Origin: Sinomonas sp. ASV322
Lineage (GTDB): Bacteria > Actinomycetota > Actinomycetes > Actinomycetales > Micrococcaceae
NCBI RefSeq assembly: GCF_030908245.1
Contig: NZ_JAVFJJ010000001.1
Coordinates: 1 to 64,000, forward strand
Direction: 5' to 3'
DNA length: 64,000 nucleotides
Shown: positions 38,641 to 47,560 of the stretch, piece by piece
How positions within the stretch are numbered: position 1 is the first letter of the stretch
How the letters are laid out: every line of letters starts with the position of its first letter
The notes under the pieces: model-generated
Databases searched by the model: none
Told to the model about the DNA's origin: nothing
The model's input: the letters and a program-made list of their open reading frames with translations, nothing else
Position numbers and translations under genes: made by a program

Positions 38641-40053
38641 ATGGCAACCGTGCCCCTGGCGCCGGCGGAGCAGCCGGCGAAGAAGAAGGCCGATCGCACC
38701 CACTGGCTGTACATCGCCGTCATCGTCGCGGTGGTGCTCGGCGTCGTCGTCGGCCTTGTTTTCCCCGGCAAGGACGGCTTCGCGGCCAACCTCAAGCCGC
38801 TCGGCGACGCGTTCGTCAACCTGATCAAGATGATGATCGCGCCGGTCATCTTCTGCACGATCGTGCTCGGCATCGGCTCGATCGCGAAGGCGACGACGGT
38901 CGGCAAGGTCGGCGGTCTCGCCCTTGGGTACTTCATCATCATGAGCACGTTCGCTCTCGGCATCGGCCTCGTGGTCGGCAACATCGTCCACCCGGGCGCG
39001 GGCCTCAACCTCAAGGATGCGACGTACAAGGCTCCCGAGGCCACGGACACGACCAACTTCCTGCTGGGGATCATTCCGAACACGCTCATCTCCTCGCTCA
39101 CGTCGGGCCAGGTCCTCCAGACGCTCTTCGTTGCACTCCTCGTCGGCTTCGCGCTCCAGCGCATGGGCAAGACCGGCGCGTTGCTCCTCGACTTCATCCG
39201 CCAGGCGCAGACGCTCGTGTTCCGCATCCTCATCATGATCATGTGGGTCGCCCCGATCGGCGCGTTCGGTGCGATCGCCGCCGTCGTCGGCGCCACGGGC
39301 TGGAAAGCCGTCTTGAGCCTCCTGACGCTCATGATCGCGTTCTACATCACGTGCATCCTGTTCATCGTCGTCGTGCTCGGCACCCTCCTGCGCGCCGTCG
39401 CCGGAGTGAACATCTTCCGGCTCATGAAGTACCTCGCCCGCGAGTACCTCATCATCGTCTCGACGTCCTCGTCCGAGGCTGCGCTCCCGCGCCTCATCGC
39501 GAAGATGGAGCACCTTGGCGTGTCCAAGCCTGTGGTGGGCGTGACGGTCCCGACGGGCTACTCGTTCAACCTCGACGGGACCGCGATCTACCTGACCATG
39601 GCCTCGCTCTTCATCGCGACGGCGATGGGTCAGCCCATGAATCTCGGCGAGCAGATCGCGCTCCTCGTGTTCATGATCATCGCGTCGAAGGGCGCGGCCG
39701 GCGTGAGCGGCGCGGGACTCGCGACTCTCGCGGGCGGGCTCCAGTCCCACGCGCCGCAGCTCGTGGGCGGCGTCTCGTTCATCGTGGGCATCGACCGCTT
39801 CATGTCCGAGGCCCGGGCGCTCACCAACTTCACGGGCAACGCCGTCGCCACCGTGCTCATGGGCGTGTGGACGCGGGAGATCGACCGTGAACGCGCGGGT
39901 GAGGTCCTCTCCGGCCGGCTCCCGTTCGACGAGACGACGATGCTTGCGGCCCACGGGCATGGCAGCTCGCAGGGCACTGGGCAGGGCGAGGCGACGGACG
40001 ACGGCGAGGGCTCGCCTCGCGCGGTCGGCGCACCGGAGCCGGCCCGCGCCTAA
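38641..40053 (+). CDS. dctA: C4-dicarboxylate/H+ symporter DctA
   Basis: The product is 470 aa of the DAACS family. Signatures are VTVPTGYSFNLDGTAIYLTM, the SSSEAALPRLIAKME hairpin, and IVGIDRFMSEARALTNFTGN, which is the DctA rather than the glutamate-carrier version. GAAGAGG precedes the ATG. It imports succinate, fumarate and malate. It is probably induced by the adjacent CitA/CitB-type pair. Confidence 0.93.
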   Translation: MATVPLAPAEQPAKKKADRTHWLYIAVIVAVVLGVVVGLVFPGKDGFAANLKPLGDAFVNLIKMMIAPVIFCTIVLGIGSIAKATTVGKVGGLALGYFIIMSTFALGIGLVVGNIVHPGAGLNLKDATYKAPEATDTTNFLLGIIPNTLISSLTSGQVLQTLFVALLVGFALQRMGKTGALLLDFIRQAQTLVFRILIMIMWVAPIGAFGAIAAVVGATGWKAVLSLLTLMIAFYITCILFIVVVLGTLLRAVAGVNIFRLMKYLAREYLIIVSTSSSEAALPRLIAKMEHLGVSKPVVGVTVPTGYSFNLDGTAIYLTMASLFIATAMGQPMNLGEQIALLVFMIIASKGAAGVSGAGLATLAGGLQSHAPQLVGGVSFIVGIDRFMSEARALTNFTGNAVATVLMGVWTREIDRERAGEVLSGRLPFDETTMLAAHGHGSSQGTGQGEATDDGEGSPRAVGAPEPARA

Positions 40054-40055
40054 CC

Positions 40056-40138
40056 GTTCAGAAGTCACCTCCCGTGGGTGGGACTTCATTCAAGAGTCAC
40101 GTCCCGTGGGTTACGACCCACGGGACGTGACTCTTGAA
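40056..40138. repeat. 23-bp hairpin with TACG loop plus a degenerate half copy
   Basis: Arms 40089-40111 and 40116-40138 are perfectly complementary (core AGTCACGTCCCGTGGGT) with a TACG tetraloop, a UNCG-type stable loop in RNA. A diverged copy of the left arm (TTCAGAAGTCACCTCCCGTG) lies at 40057-40076. It may end dctA transcription or be a dispersed intergenic palindrome. Confidence 0.75.
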
Positions 40139-40273
40139 CGTCGAGAGGCGCCAACGTTGAGCCTCTACTTGAAGGTAAAGGCTCGCCGGAGTCGATTTGT
40201 CAAGGTCCACGGGAAGCGTGTCCCCGCTGTGTAGGCTGGGTTCTCAAGAAGCCGAAGCAAGCGAATCGAAAGC

Positions 40274-41185
40274 GTGGATGGATACGTGAGCACAGAACAG
40301 AGTTCAGCGACTCTGGACGGCATCTCCGAAGACCTCTCCGACGCCGTGCTGGGCCCGACGGGACGCCCCCAACGGGACTACCCGGTTCCGGCGCCCCTCG
40401 AATCGCATGGCCCCGCGCGCGTTATCGCGATGGTCAACCAGAAGGGCGGCGTCGGCAAGACGACGTCCGCGATCAACCTTGCCGCGGCGCTCGCCGACTA
40501 CGGCCGCCGCGTGCTCCTCGTCGACTTCGACCCGCAGGGCGCCGCGTCCGCGGGGCTCGGGACGAACCCGCACGAGCTCGATCTCACGGTCTACAACGTC
40601 ATGATGGATCGCCACGTGGACATCCGCGACGCCATCCGCCACACCGATATCGAGAACCTCGACCTCCTTCCGGCCAACATCGACCTCTCCGCGGCCGAGG
40701 TGCAGCTCGTGACCGAGGTGGCCCGCGAGCAGGTGCTCGCGAGCGCCCTGCGCAAGGTCGAGGACGAGTACGATGTCGTGCTCATCGACTGCCAGCCGTC
40801 CCTCGGCCTGCTGACCGTCAACGCGCTCTCGGCGGCCCACGGCGTCATCATCCCGCTCATCTGCGAGTTCTTCGCGCTGCGCGCCGTCGCCCTCCTCGTC
40901 GAGACGATCGACAAGGTCCAGGACCGCCTCAATCCGCGCCTCACCGTGGACGGCGTCCTCGCCACGATGTTCGACGCGCGGACCCTCCACAGCCGCGAGG
41001 TGCTCGCCCGTCTCGTCGAGGCGTTCGGGGACAAGGTCTTCGATTCCGTCATCAAGCGGACGATCAAGTTCGCCGACGCGACGGTCGCGGCCGAGCCGAT
41101 CACGCGCTACGCGGCGACGCATCCTGGCGCCGAGGCGTACCGAAGGCTTGCGCGCGAGCTCGTGGCCCGCGGTGGCGCCCCCTAG
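40274..41185 (+). CDS. parA: ParA/Soj-family ATPase
   Basis: The product is 303 aa from ATG 40274; GTG 40286 is an alternative. Deviant Walker A VNQKGGVGKTTSAINLA, A' motif VLLVDFDPQGAAS and Walker B-like VVLIDCQPSLGLLT are present. It starts the parA-scpA-scpB operon (14-nt overlap), the usual actinobacterial arrangement. A role in chromosome organisation with Smc-ScpAB is inferred. No ParB gene is nearby, so it is distinct from the oriC-proximal parAB locus. Confidence 0.92.
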   Translation: MDGYVSTEQSSATLDGISEDLSDAVLGPTGRPQRDYPVPAPLESHGPARVIAMVNQKGGVGKTTSAINLAAALADYGRRVLLVDFDPQGAASAGLGTNPHELDLTVYNVMMDRHVDIRDAIRHTDIENLDLLPANIDLSAAEVQLVTEVAREQVLASALRKVEDEYDVVLIDCQPSLGLLTVNALSAAHGVIIPLICEFFALRAVALLVETIDKVQDRLNPRLTVDGVLATMFDARTLHSREVLARLVEAFGDKVFDSVIKRTIKFADATVAAEPITRYAATHPGAEAYRRLARELVARGGAP

Positions 41186-42119
41186 CTCCGAGCCCGCTGG
41201 GCGAGCCGCCGAGGTCCCCGAACTCACCGGGTCCGACGTGCTCGATGCGTCCGGCACGGGATTCGAGGTCCGCCTCGAGAACTTCACGGGCCCCTTCGAC
41301 GCCCTCCTCGGCCTCATCGCGAAGCGCAGGCTCGACATCACGGAGGTTGCCCTCGCGACCGTCACCGACGACTTCATCGGCTACATCCGCGCGATGCAGG
41401 ACCGCGGCGAGGAATGGGCTCTCGACGAGGCGAGCGAGTTCCTCGTCATCGCCGCGACCCTCCTCGACCTCAAGGCCGCGCGCCTCCTGCCGCAGGGCGA
41501 GGTCGAGGACGAGGAGGACGTCGCACGGCTCGAGGCCCGCGACCTGCTGTTCGCCCGTCTCCTCCAGTACAAGGCGTTCAAGGAGATCGCGGCGATCTTC
41601 GACGAGACCTTCGAGGCGGAGGGCCGCCGCTTCCCGCGCGCGGTGAGCCTCGAGCCCGCGTTCGCGGCGCTCCTGCCGGAGCTCGTGTGGCAGCACACCC
41701 CCGAGCAGTTCGCGGCGCTCGCGGCGAAGGCGTTCGCGCCCAAGGAGGCGCCGCCGTCGGAAGTCGGCCTCGCGCACCTCCACGCGCCGCCGGTGAGCGT
41801 GCGCGAACAGGCCGCGATCCTCGGCGCGCGGCTCCGGGCCGGGGGAGTGCAGAGCTTCCGGGCGCTCACCGCGGACGCGGAGTCGCGCCTCGTCGTCGTG
41901 GCCCGCTTCCTCGCGCTGCTCGAGATGTTCCGCGACCGGGCGGTCACGTTCGAGCAGGCCGCGCCGCTCGGGGAGCTGAGCGTGCGCTGGACGGCGGGCG
42001 AGGACTGGACGGCCGAGCGCCTGAGCGAAGAGTACGACGACGGCGGCGCGCCCCTGCCGGACGAGGTCGCCGCCGGGGCGGAACACGACGCGATACGGGA
42101 GGAACAGCATGCAGGGTGA
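41172..42119 (+). CDS. scpA: Segregation and condensation protein A (kleisin)
   Basis: The product is 315 aa. GTG 41172 is chosen; a TTG at 41148 is possible. The N-terminal ScpA motif FEVRLENFTGPFDALLGLI is diagnostic, and LVIAATLLDLKAARLLP follows. The C-terminal winged-helix part (EMFRDRAVTFEQ) binds Smc. The protein bridges Smc heads. It overlaps parA and scpB. Confidence 0.95.
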   Translation: MAPPSSEPAGRAAEVPELTGSDVLDASGTGFEVRLENFTGPFDALLGLIAKRRLDITEVALATVTDDFIGYIRAMQDRGEEWALDEASEFLVIAATLLDLKAARLLPQGEVEDEEDVARLEARDLLFARLLQYKAFKEIAAIFDETFEAEGRRFPRAVSLEPAFAALLPELVWQHTPEQFAALAAKAFAPKEAPPSEVGLAHLHAPPVSVREQAAILGARLRAGGVQSFRALTADAESRLVVVARFLALLEMFRDRAVTFEQAAPLGELSVRWTAGEDWTAERLSEEYDDGGAPLPDEVAAGAEHDAIREEQHAG

Positions 42120-42657
42120 CCGGAGGGCTGCCGCCCTCGAGGCGGTGCTCATGGTCGTCGACGAGCCGGTCAGCGCAGCCGAGCTCGCGGCCACGCTCGA
42201 GCTCCCGCAGCCCGAGGTCGAGGACCTCCTCGCCATGCTCGCAGCCGAGTACGACGCCGAGGGCCGGGGCTTCGAGCTGCGCGCAGTCGCCGGCGGATGG
42301 CGGTTCTACTCGCGGCCGGAGTTCGCCGACATCGTCTCGCGCTACGTCCTCGAGGGTCAGACGGCCCGGTTGACGCAGGCCGCGCTCGAGACACTCGCCG
42401 TCATCGCCTACCGCCAGCCCGTTGCGCGGTCGCGCGTTGCGGCGATCCGCGGCGTCAACGTCGACTCGGTCGTCCGGACCCTCGTCTCCCGCGGCCTCGT
42501 CGAGGAGGCCGGCACGGACCCGGAGTCGGGCGCGATCCTGTACCAGACGACGTCGTACTTCCTCGAGCGCCTCGGCGTCGGCTCCGTCGCGGACCTTCCC
42601 CAGCTCTCGCCCCACCTCCCGGGGCTCGACGACCTCGCGTCGATCTCGCTCGAGTGA
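42109..42657 (+). CDS. scpB: Segregation and condensation protein B
   Basis: The product is 182 aa with two winged-helix domains. Typical ScpB stretches are GGWRFYSRPEFADIVSRYV, LTQAALETLAVIAYRQPVAR and IRGVNVDSVVRTLVSRGLVE. It forms the condensin complex with Smc and ScpA. 11-nt overlap with scpA. Confidence 0.95.
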   Translation: MQGDRRAAALEAVLMVVDEPVSAAELAATLELPQPEVEDLLAMLAAEYDAEGRGFELRAVAGGWRFYSRPEFADIVSRYVLEGQTARLTQAALETLAVIAYRQPVARSRVAAIRGVNVDSVVRTLVSRGLVEEAGTDPESGAILYQTTSYFLERLGVGSVADLPQLSPHLPGLDDLASISLE

Positions 42658-42916
42658 TAGCCCCGGGCCGGGCGCACCGCCCGAATTCCCCAACGCTTGG
42701 CCCGAATCACCCAACATCACGGACGGGCGGCTGGCCCGACTTCGGCGTGTCGGGGCGGCGCGCCGCAGGACGCGTCCAGAACCCGGGGAAGCCGGAGGAG
42801 AACCTGGGGAGCCGGGCGGGATCGGTGCATCCGGTATCGTAGATCGGGGCCGAATGCCCATCCCGCGTTGGCGCGGGCACTGATTCTCTTTCTTCACAAC
42901 ACATCGAGGCCGGGTC
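42658..42916 (+). other. 259-bp intergenic gap before rluB
   Basis: No gene is seen. It contains an inverted repeat CCCGCG-TTGG-CGCGGG near 42870 and probably the rluB promoter. Confidence 0.4.
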
Positions 42917-43945
42917 ATGACACAGGCGGGACGCCAGGGTTCACCACGCAATAGAGGGCAGCGAGCTGCCCAGAACGGCGCCTTCGGGGCGCAAGGCAAC
43001 GCAGCGCGCGGAAATGCAGCGCGCGGGGGCGCGAAGGGCGCGCCGAAGTCACCGCAGCGCAAGCGGGGCGAGCGGCCGCAGCCGAAGGGCACGGAGGCGG
43101 CGCCGTTCGCGAACGAGCGCTTCGGCCGGAACCTCGGCCCTGTCCGCAAGGGCGCCGCCGGCAAGGCTCCGACTCCGCTTCCGCAGCACAAGCCCCGCAC
43201 CCGGTCGCAGCTCAACGACGACGGCGTGCGCCTCCAGAAGGTCATGGCCAACGCGGGCGTCGCGTCGCGCCGCGTGTGCGAGGAGCTCATCGAGCAGGGG
43301 CGCGTCGAGGTCAACGGCCAGATCGTGACCGAGCTCGGTTCGCGCGTCAACCCCGAGACCGACGTCATCCACGTGGACGGCGTGCGCATCCAGACCAACG
43401 AGCACCTCGTGTACATGGCCTTCAACAAGCCGCGCGGCGTCGTCTCGACGATGGACGACCCCGAGGGCCGTCCGTGCATCTCGGACTACCTCCGCCCCGG
43501 CTCGCCCGAGCGGCTCTTCCACGTGGGGCGCCTCGACACCAACACCGAGGGGCTTCTGCTCCTGACGAACGACGGCGAGCTCGCCAACCGCCTCACGCAT
43601 CCCTCGTACGAGGTGCCCAAGACGTACGTCGTGCAGGTGCGCGGCCCGATGCCGCAGGGCGTCGGCGCCCAGCTGCGCCGCGGCGTCGAGCTCGAGGACG
43701 GCATCGCGAGGGTCGATTCGTTCCGGCTCGTCGACTCGACGCCGGGCTTCGTGCTCGTCGAGGTCGTCCTGCATTCGGGCAAGAACCGGATCGTTCGCCG
43801 CATGTTCGACGCCGTCGGGTTCCCCGTGCAGCGCCTCGTCCGCGCGAAGATCGGGCCCATCGGGCTCGGCGACCAGAAGCAGGGGACCATCCGCAAGCTC
43901 GGCAAGCAGGAAGTCGGCCACCTCATGGCCTCGGTGGGTCTCTAG
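42917..43945 (+). CDS. rluB: 23S rRNA pseudouridine synthase RluB-type
   Basis: The product is 342 aa. An N-terminal ~95-residue basic, Gly/Ala/Arg-rich extension (GNAARGNAARGGAKG) is common in actinobacteria. The S4 domain (VRLQKVMANAGVASRRVCEE) is followed by the RsuA/RluB catalytic core with Asp in HVGRLDTNTEGLLLLTNDG and KTYVVQVRG. It isomerises a uridine in 23S helix 89-type positions. The order scpB-rluB-tyrA/cmk-der is conserved. Confidence 0.92.
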   Translation: MTQAGRQGSPRNRGQRAAQNGAFGAQGNAARGNAARGGAKGAPKSPQRKRGERPQPKGTEAAPFANERFGRNLGPVRKGAAGKAPTPLPQHKPRTRSQLNDDGVRLQKVMANAGVASRRVCEELIEQGRVEVNGQIVTELGSRVNPETDVIHVDGVRIQTNEHLVYMAFNKPRGVVSTMDDPEGRPCISDYLRPGSPERLFHVGRLDTNTEGLLLLTNDGELANRLTHPSYEVPKTYVVQVRGPMPQGVGAQLRRGVELEDGIARVDSFRLVDSTPGFVLVEVVLHSGKNRIVRRMFDAVGFPVQRLVRAKIGPIGLGDQKQGTIRKLGKQEVGHLMASVGL

Positions 43946-43961
43946 GCCAGGGCAGAACAGG

Positions 43962-45062
43962 ATGGCTTCCACGCATCTCGCCGGGCCGGTCGTGGTGATC
44001 GGCACCGGCCTCCTCGGCACGAGCATCGGCCTCGGGCTCGAGCATCGGGGCGTGCCCGTGTTCCTCGAGGACACCTCGCCGACCAACCAGGCCGTCGCCG
44101 TCGACATCGGCGCGGGCCGGCCTGTCGCCGAGCTCGAGGCCGATCGGGGCGCCCAGCCGCAGCTCGTCGTCGTTGCCGCTCCGCCCGACGTGACCGCCGA
44201 CGTCGTCGAGCGCTCCCTCGTGCGGTGGCCGCGCGCCGTCGTCGTCGACATCGCGAGCGTCAAGGCGGGGATCCTCGCGGAGCTGCGCAAGCGCGGCGTC
44301 GATCTGGCCCGCTACGTCGGGACGCACCCCATGGCGGGGCGCGAGAAGTCCGGGCCCGTTGCGGCCCGCGGCGAGCTGTTCACGTCGATGCCGTGGGTCG
44401 TGTGCGCCCATCCGGACGCGTCGGACGACGCTGTGCGGCTCGCCAAGGCGCTCGGATCGGACCTCGGGGCGATCGTGACGGAGTTCGACGCCGACGAGCA
44501 CGATGAGGCCGTCGCGCTCGTGAGCCACCTCCCGCAGGTCATGGCCTCGCTCCTCGCGAGCCGGCTCCAGGGCACCGACCTGCGCCTCCTCTCGCTCGCT
44601 GGCAACGGCCTGCGGGACACGACGCGCATCGCCGCGAGCGATCCGGGCCTCTGGGTGCAGATCCTCGGCGCCAACGCGGACAAGCTCGTCCAGCACCTGT
44701 ACGGTGTCCGGGAGGACGTCCAGCGGCTCATCGGCACGCTCGAGGCGCCGACGGCGCCCGGCGCACGCCTCGACCTCGCCCAGCTCATGAGCGAGGGCAA
44801 CGCGGGCCAGGCGCGGATCCCGGGCAAGCACGGCGGGCCGCCGCAGGCGTTCGCGTGGCTGACAGTGCTCGTCGATGACCGCCCTGGGCAGATCGCCAAG
44901 CTGCTCACGGAGATCGGCGAGATCGGGGTCAACCTCGAAGACCTGCGCCTCGACCACTCGTCGGGGCGGAACGTGGGCATGGTGGAGATCTCCGTGCTCC
45001 CGAGCAAGCACGATGGACTGGTAGCGGAACTGGAGGAGCGGGGATGGCGGGTGCTGCAGTGA
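43962..45062 (+). CDS. tyrA: Prephenate dehydrogenase
   Basis: The product is 366 aa. NAD motif VVIGTGLLGTSIGLGL; active-site features VDIASVKAGIL, GTHPMAGREKSGP and VSHLPQVMASLLAS; C-terminal ACT domain (LTVLVDDRPGQIAKLLTEIG) for tyrosine feedback. It converts prephenate to 4-hydroxyphenylpyruvate. It overlaps cmk by 19 nt. Confidence 0.93.
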   Translation: MASTHLAGPVVVIGTGLLGTSIGLGLEHRGVPVFLEDTSPTNQAVAVDIGAGRPVAELEADRGAQPQLVVVAAPPDVTADVVERSLVRWPRAVVVDIASVKAGILAELRKRGVDLARYVGTHPMAGREKSGPVAARGELFTSMPWVVCAHPDASDDAVRLAKALGSDLGAIVTEFDADEHDEAVALVSHLPQVMASLLASRLQGTDLRLLSLAGNGLRDTTRIAASDPGLWVQILGANADKLVQHLYGVREDVQRLIGTLEAPTAPGARLDLAQLMSEGNAGQARIPGKHGGPPQAFAWLTVLVDDRPGQIAKLLTEIGEIGVNLEDLRLDHSSGRNVGMVEISVLPSKHDGLVAELEERGWRVLQ

Positions 45063-45859
45063 CGGAATTCGAGGCCTCGGGGGAAGCGGGCTGGGAAGCC
45101 GGTACGGAGATCAGTGCCGCGAGCACCGCGCGGGGAACGACGGTGCGATACATGCCCGGCGGGGAGCCCGTCCGGGTCGGGCGCCCGCTCGTCATCGCGA
45201 TCGACGGCCCGTCCGGGTCCGGCAAGTCGAGCGTGTCGAAGGAGGTCGCCCGCCGGCTGCGCCTCGCGTACCTCGACACGGGCGCGATGTACCGGGCCGT
45301 GACGTGGGACTGCCTCGACCGCGAGCTCGACCTGGGCGACAGCGCGCTCGTCGAGGCCTCGGCCCGCGCGCTCGACCTCGAGCTCAGCACGAGCGCCGAG
45401 CTCGAGTATGTCGCCGTCCGCGGGAACGACGTCACGGCCGCCATCCGCGAGCCGCACATCTCGGCGTCCGTGAGTGCCGTCGCGACCAACCTCGGCGTCC
45501 GCGACGAGCTCATCCGGCGCCAGCGCGCGCTCATTGCCGCGCACGGCCGCCGCATGGTCGTCGAGGGCCGCGACATCACGACGGTCGTCGCGCGCGACGC
45601 CGAAGTGCGGCTCTTGCTCACGGCCTCGGAAGAGGCGCGGCTGCGCCGACGCGGGCTCCAGCTCGGCGGGACGCAGAGCGCCGAGGAGCTCGTCCAGCAG
45701 GTCGTCGAGCGGGACGCACGCGATTCGACGGTCGCGAGCTTCACGCAGGCCGCCGACGGCGTGTACACCGTCGATTCCTCTGACCTCGACTTCGAGGAGA
45801 CCGTGAGCGCGGTCCTCGACGTCGTCCAGGCGGCCGTTGGCCGCCCCGCCGGTGCCTGA
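45044..45859 (+). CDS. cmk: Cytidylate kinase
   Basis: The product is 271 aa. P-loop IAIDGPSGSGKSSVSKEVAR, DTGAMYRAVTW and VEGRDITTVVARDAEVRLLL are cmk signatures. A ~45-residue N-terminal extension precedes the fold; GTG starts further in cannot be excluded. It phosphorylates CMP/dCMP. Followed by a palindromic element and der. Confidence 0.94.
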   Translation: MAGAAVTEFEASGEAGWEAGTEISAASTARGTTVRYMPGGEPVRVGRPLVIAIDGPSGSGKSSVSKEVARRLRLAYLDTGAMYRAVTWDCLDRELDLGDSALVEASARALDLELSTSAELEYVAVRGNDVTAAIREPHISASVSAVATNLGVRDELIRRQRALIAAHGRRMVVEGRDITTVVARDAEVRLLLTASEEARLRRRGLQLGGTQSAEELVQQVVERDARDSTVASFTQAADGVYTVDSSDLDFEETVSAVLDVVQAAVGRPAGA

Positions 45860-45877
45860 TCCGGCGACCCCAGACAA

Positions 45878-45935
45878 CCACTGCTGCGTAACTGTCGTTT
45901 TGGCTCCTCAGAACGACAGTTTCGGAGCAATCGAT
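45878..45935. repeat. Dispersed palindromic element, copy 2
   Basis: The right arm (45907-45935) shares 27 of 29 bases with the right arm of the element at 27661-27689. The left arm is more diverged (AACTGTCGTTTTGG core). It ends directly before the AAGGAG ribosome-binding site of der, so a stem here could influence der translation. Confidence 0.75.
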
Positions 45936-45949
45936 GAAGGAGAACCAGC

Positions 45950-47485
45950 ATGAGCGACGCCTTGGGCGATATCGCCGCTGACGACTACGAGCCCGAGGGC
46001 GCGGACGAGATCGCCGAACACCTCGCGGCGATGGACGACGACGAGGCGGACCAGCGCGCCGCCGTCCTGCGGGCGGGCCTCGACGACTACGAGCTCGACG
46101 ACGAAGACGCGGCCCTCCTCGAGGGCATGGACGAGTACTGGGACCCGGACGCCCCGACCCGCATCGACCCCATCCTCGCGATCATCGGCCGGCCGAACGT
46201 GGGCAAGTCGACGCTCGTCAACCGCATCCTCGGCCGCCGCGAGGCCGTCGTCGAGGATGTCCCCGGTGTGACGCGCGACCGCGTGTCCTATCCCGCCGAG
46301 TGGAACAGCCGCCGCTTCACGCTTGTCGACACCGGGGGATGGGAGCACGACGCGAAGGGCATCCACGCGTCGGTCGCCGAGCAGGCCGAGATCGCCGTGA
46401 GCATGGCGGACGCCGTCCTGTTCGTCGTCGACTCGACCGTCGGGGCGACCGCGACGGACGAGGCGGTCATGCGCATGCTGCGCAAGTCGAAGAAGCCCGT
46501 TCTGCTCGTGGCCAACAAGGTGGACGACTTCGCTCAGGAGGCGGACGCCGCCGTCCTGTGGGGGCTCGGTTTCGGCCAGCCGTACGCGGTCTCCGCGATG
46601 CACGGGCGCGGCGTGGCCGACCTGCTCGACGCGGCCATGGACGTGCTTCCCGAGTTCTCCGCGATCGCCGGTCTCGAGCGCTCGGGCGGTCCGCGCCGCA
46701 TCGCGCTCATCGGCCGCCCGAACGTGGGCAAGTCCTCGCTGCTGAACAAGCTCGCGGGGTCCGAGCGCGTCGTCGTGAACGAGCTCGCCGGAACGACGCG
46801 CGACCCCGTCGACGAGTACATCGAGCTCGGCGGGCGCGTGTGGCGTTTCGTCGACACGGCGGGCATCCGCCGTCGTCAGCACATGGCCAAGGGGGCCGAG
46901 TACTACGCCTCCCTGCGCACGCAGGCCGCGCTCGAGAAGGCGGAGGTCGCCGTCGTCCTTCTCGGAGCGGACGAGGTGCTCGCGGAGCAGGACGTGCGCA
47001 TCATCAATCTCGCGATCGAATCTGGCCGCGCGCTCGTGATCGCGTTCAACAAGTGGGACCTCATGGATGAGGAGCGCCGCCGCTGGCTTGAGCGGGAGAT
47101 CGAGAAGGATCTCGCGCACGTCGAGTGGGCGCCGCGCGTCAACCTTTCGGCGAAGACGGGCTGGCACCGCGACCGCCTTGTCCCCGCGCTCGACAAGGCG
47201 CTTGCCGGCTGGGACACCCGCATCCCGACCGGGAAGCTCAACGCGTTCCTCGGCGAGCTCGTGGCCGCGCATCCGCACCCCGTGCGCGGAGGCAAGCAGC
47301 CGCGCATCCTGTTCGGCACGCAGGCGCAGAGCCGGCCGCCGAAGTTCGTCCTCTTCACGTCCGGATTCCTTGACCCCGGCTACCGCCGCTTCATCTCGCG
47401 CCGGCTGCGTGAGACGTTCGGCTTCGAGGGCACGCCGATCGAGATCAGCATGCGCGTGCGCGAGAAGCGGGCGAGGAAGAAGTAG
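45950..47485 (+). CDS. der: Ribosome biogenesis GTPase Der (EngA)
   Basis: The product is 511 aa; AAGGAG precedes the ATG. An acidic N-terminal extension (~75 aa) typical of actinobacteria is followed by two G domains, each with GRPNVGKS and DTGGWE / DTAGIRR switches, NKVD and NKWD specificity motifs, and the C-terminal KH-like domain ([10 protein letters not shown]). It is needed for 50S subunit assembly. A strong terminator closes the cluster. Confidence 0.97.
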   Translation: MSDALGDIAADDYEPEGADEIAEHLAAMDDDEADQRAAVLRAGLDDYELDDEDAALLEGMDEYWDPDAPTRIDPILAIIGRPNVGKSTLVNRILGRREAVVEDVPGVTRDRVSYPAEWNSRRFTLVDTGGWEHDAKGIHASVAEQAEIAVSMADAVLFVVDSTVGATATDEAVMRMLRKSKKPVLLVANKVDDFAQEADAAVLWGLGFGQPYAVSAMHGRGVADLLDAAMDVLPEFSAIAGLERSGGPRRIALIGRPNVGKSSLLNKLAGSERVVVNELAGTTRDPVDEYIELGGRVWRFVDTAGIRRRQHMAKGAEYYASLRTQAALEKAEVAVVLLGADEVLAEQDVRIINLAIESGRALVIAFNKWDLMDEERRRWLEREIEKDLAHVEWAPRVNLSAKTGWHRDRLVPALDKALAGWDTRIPTGKLNAFLGELVAAHPHPVRGGKQPRILFGTQAQSRPPKFVLFTSGFLDPGYRRFISRRLRETFGFEGTPIEISMRVREKRARKK

Positions 47486-47499
47486 CACACGCGTGCCAC

Positions 47500-47553
47500 G
47501 GCGCCCCGGTCGCCTTCCGCTGGAAGGTGACCGGGGCGCCGTCGTCCGTTTTT
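47500..47553 (+). terminator. Strong intrinsic terminator after der
   Basis: A 19-bp stem (47500-47518 with 47522-47540, one G-U) with a GCT loop is followed 8 nt later by TTTTT (47549-47553). It also lies at the end of the convergent gene. Confidence 0.9.
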
Positions 47554-47560
47554 CGGGGCC

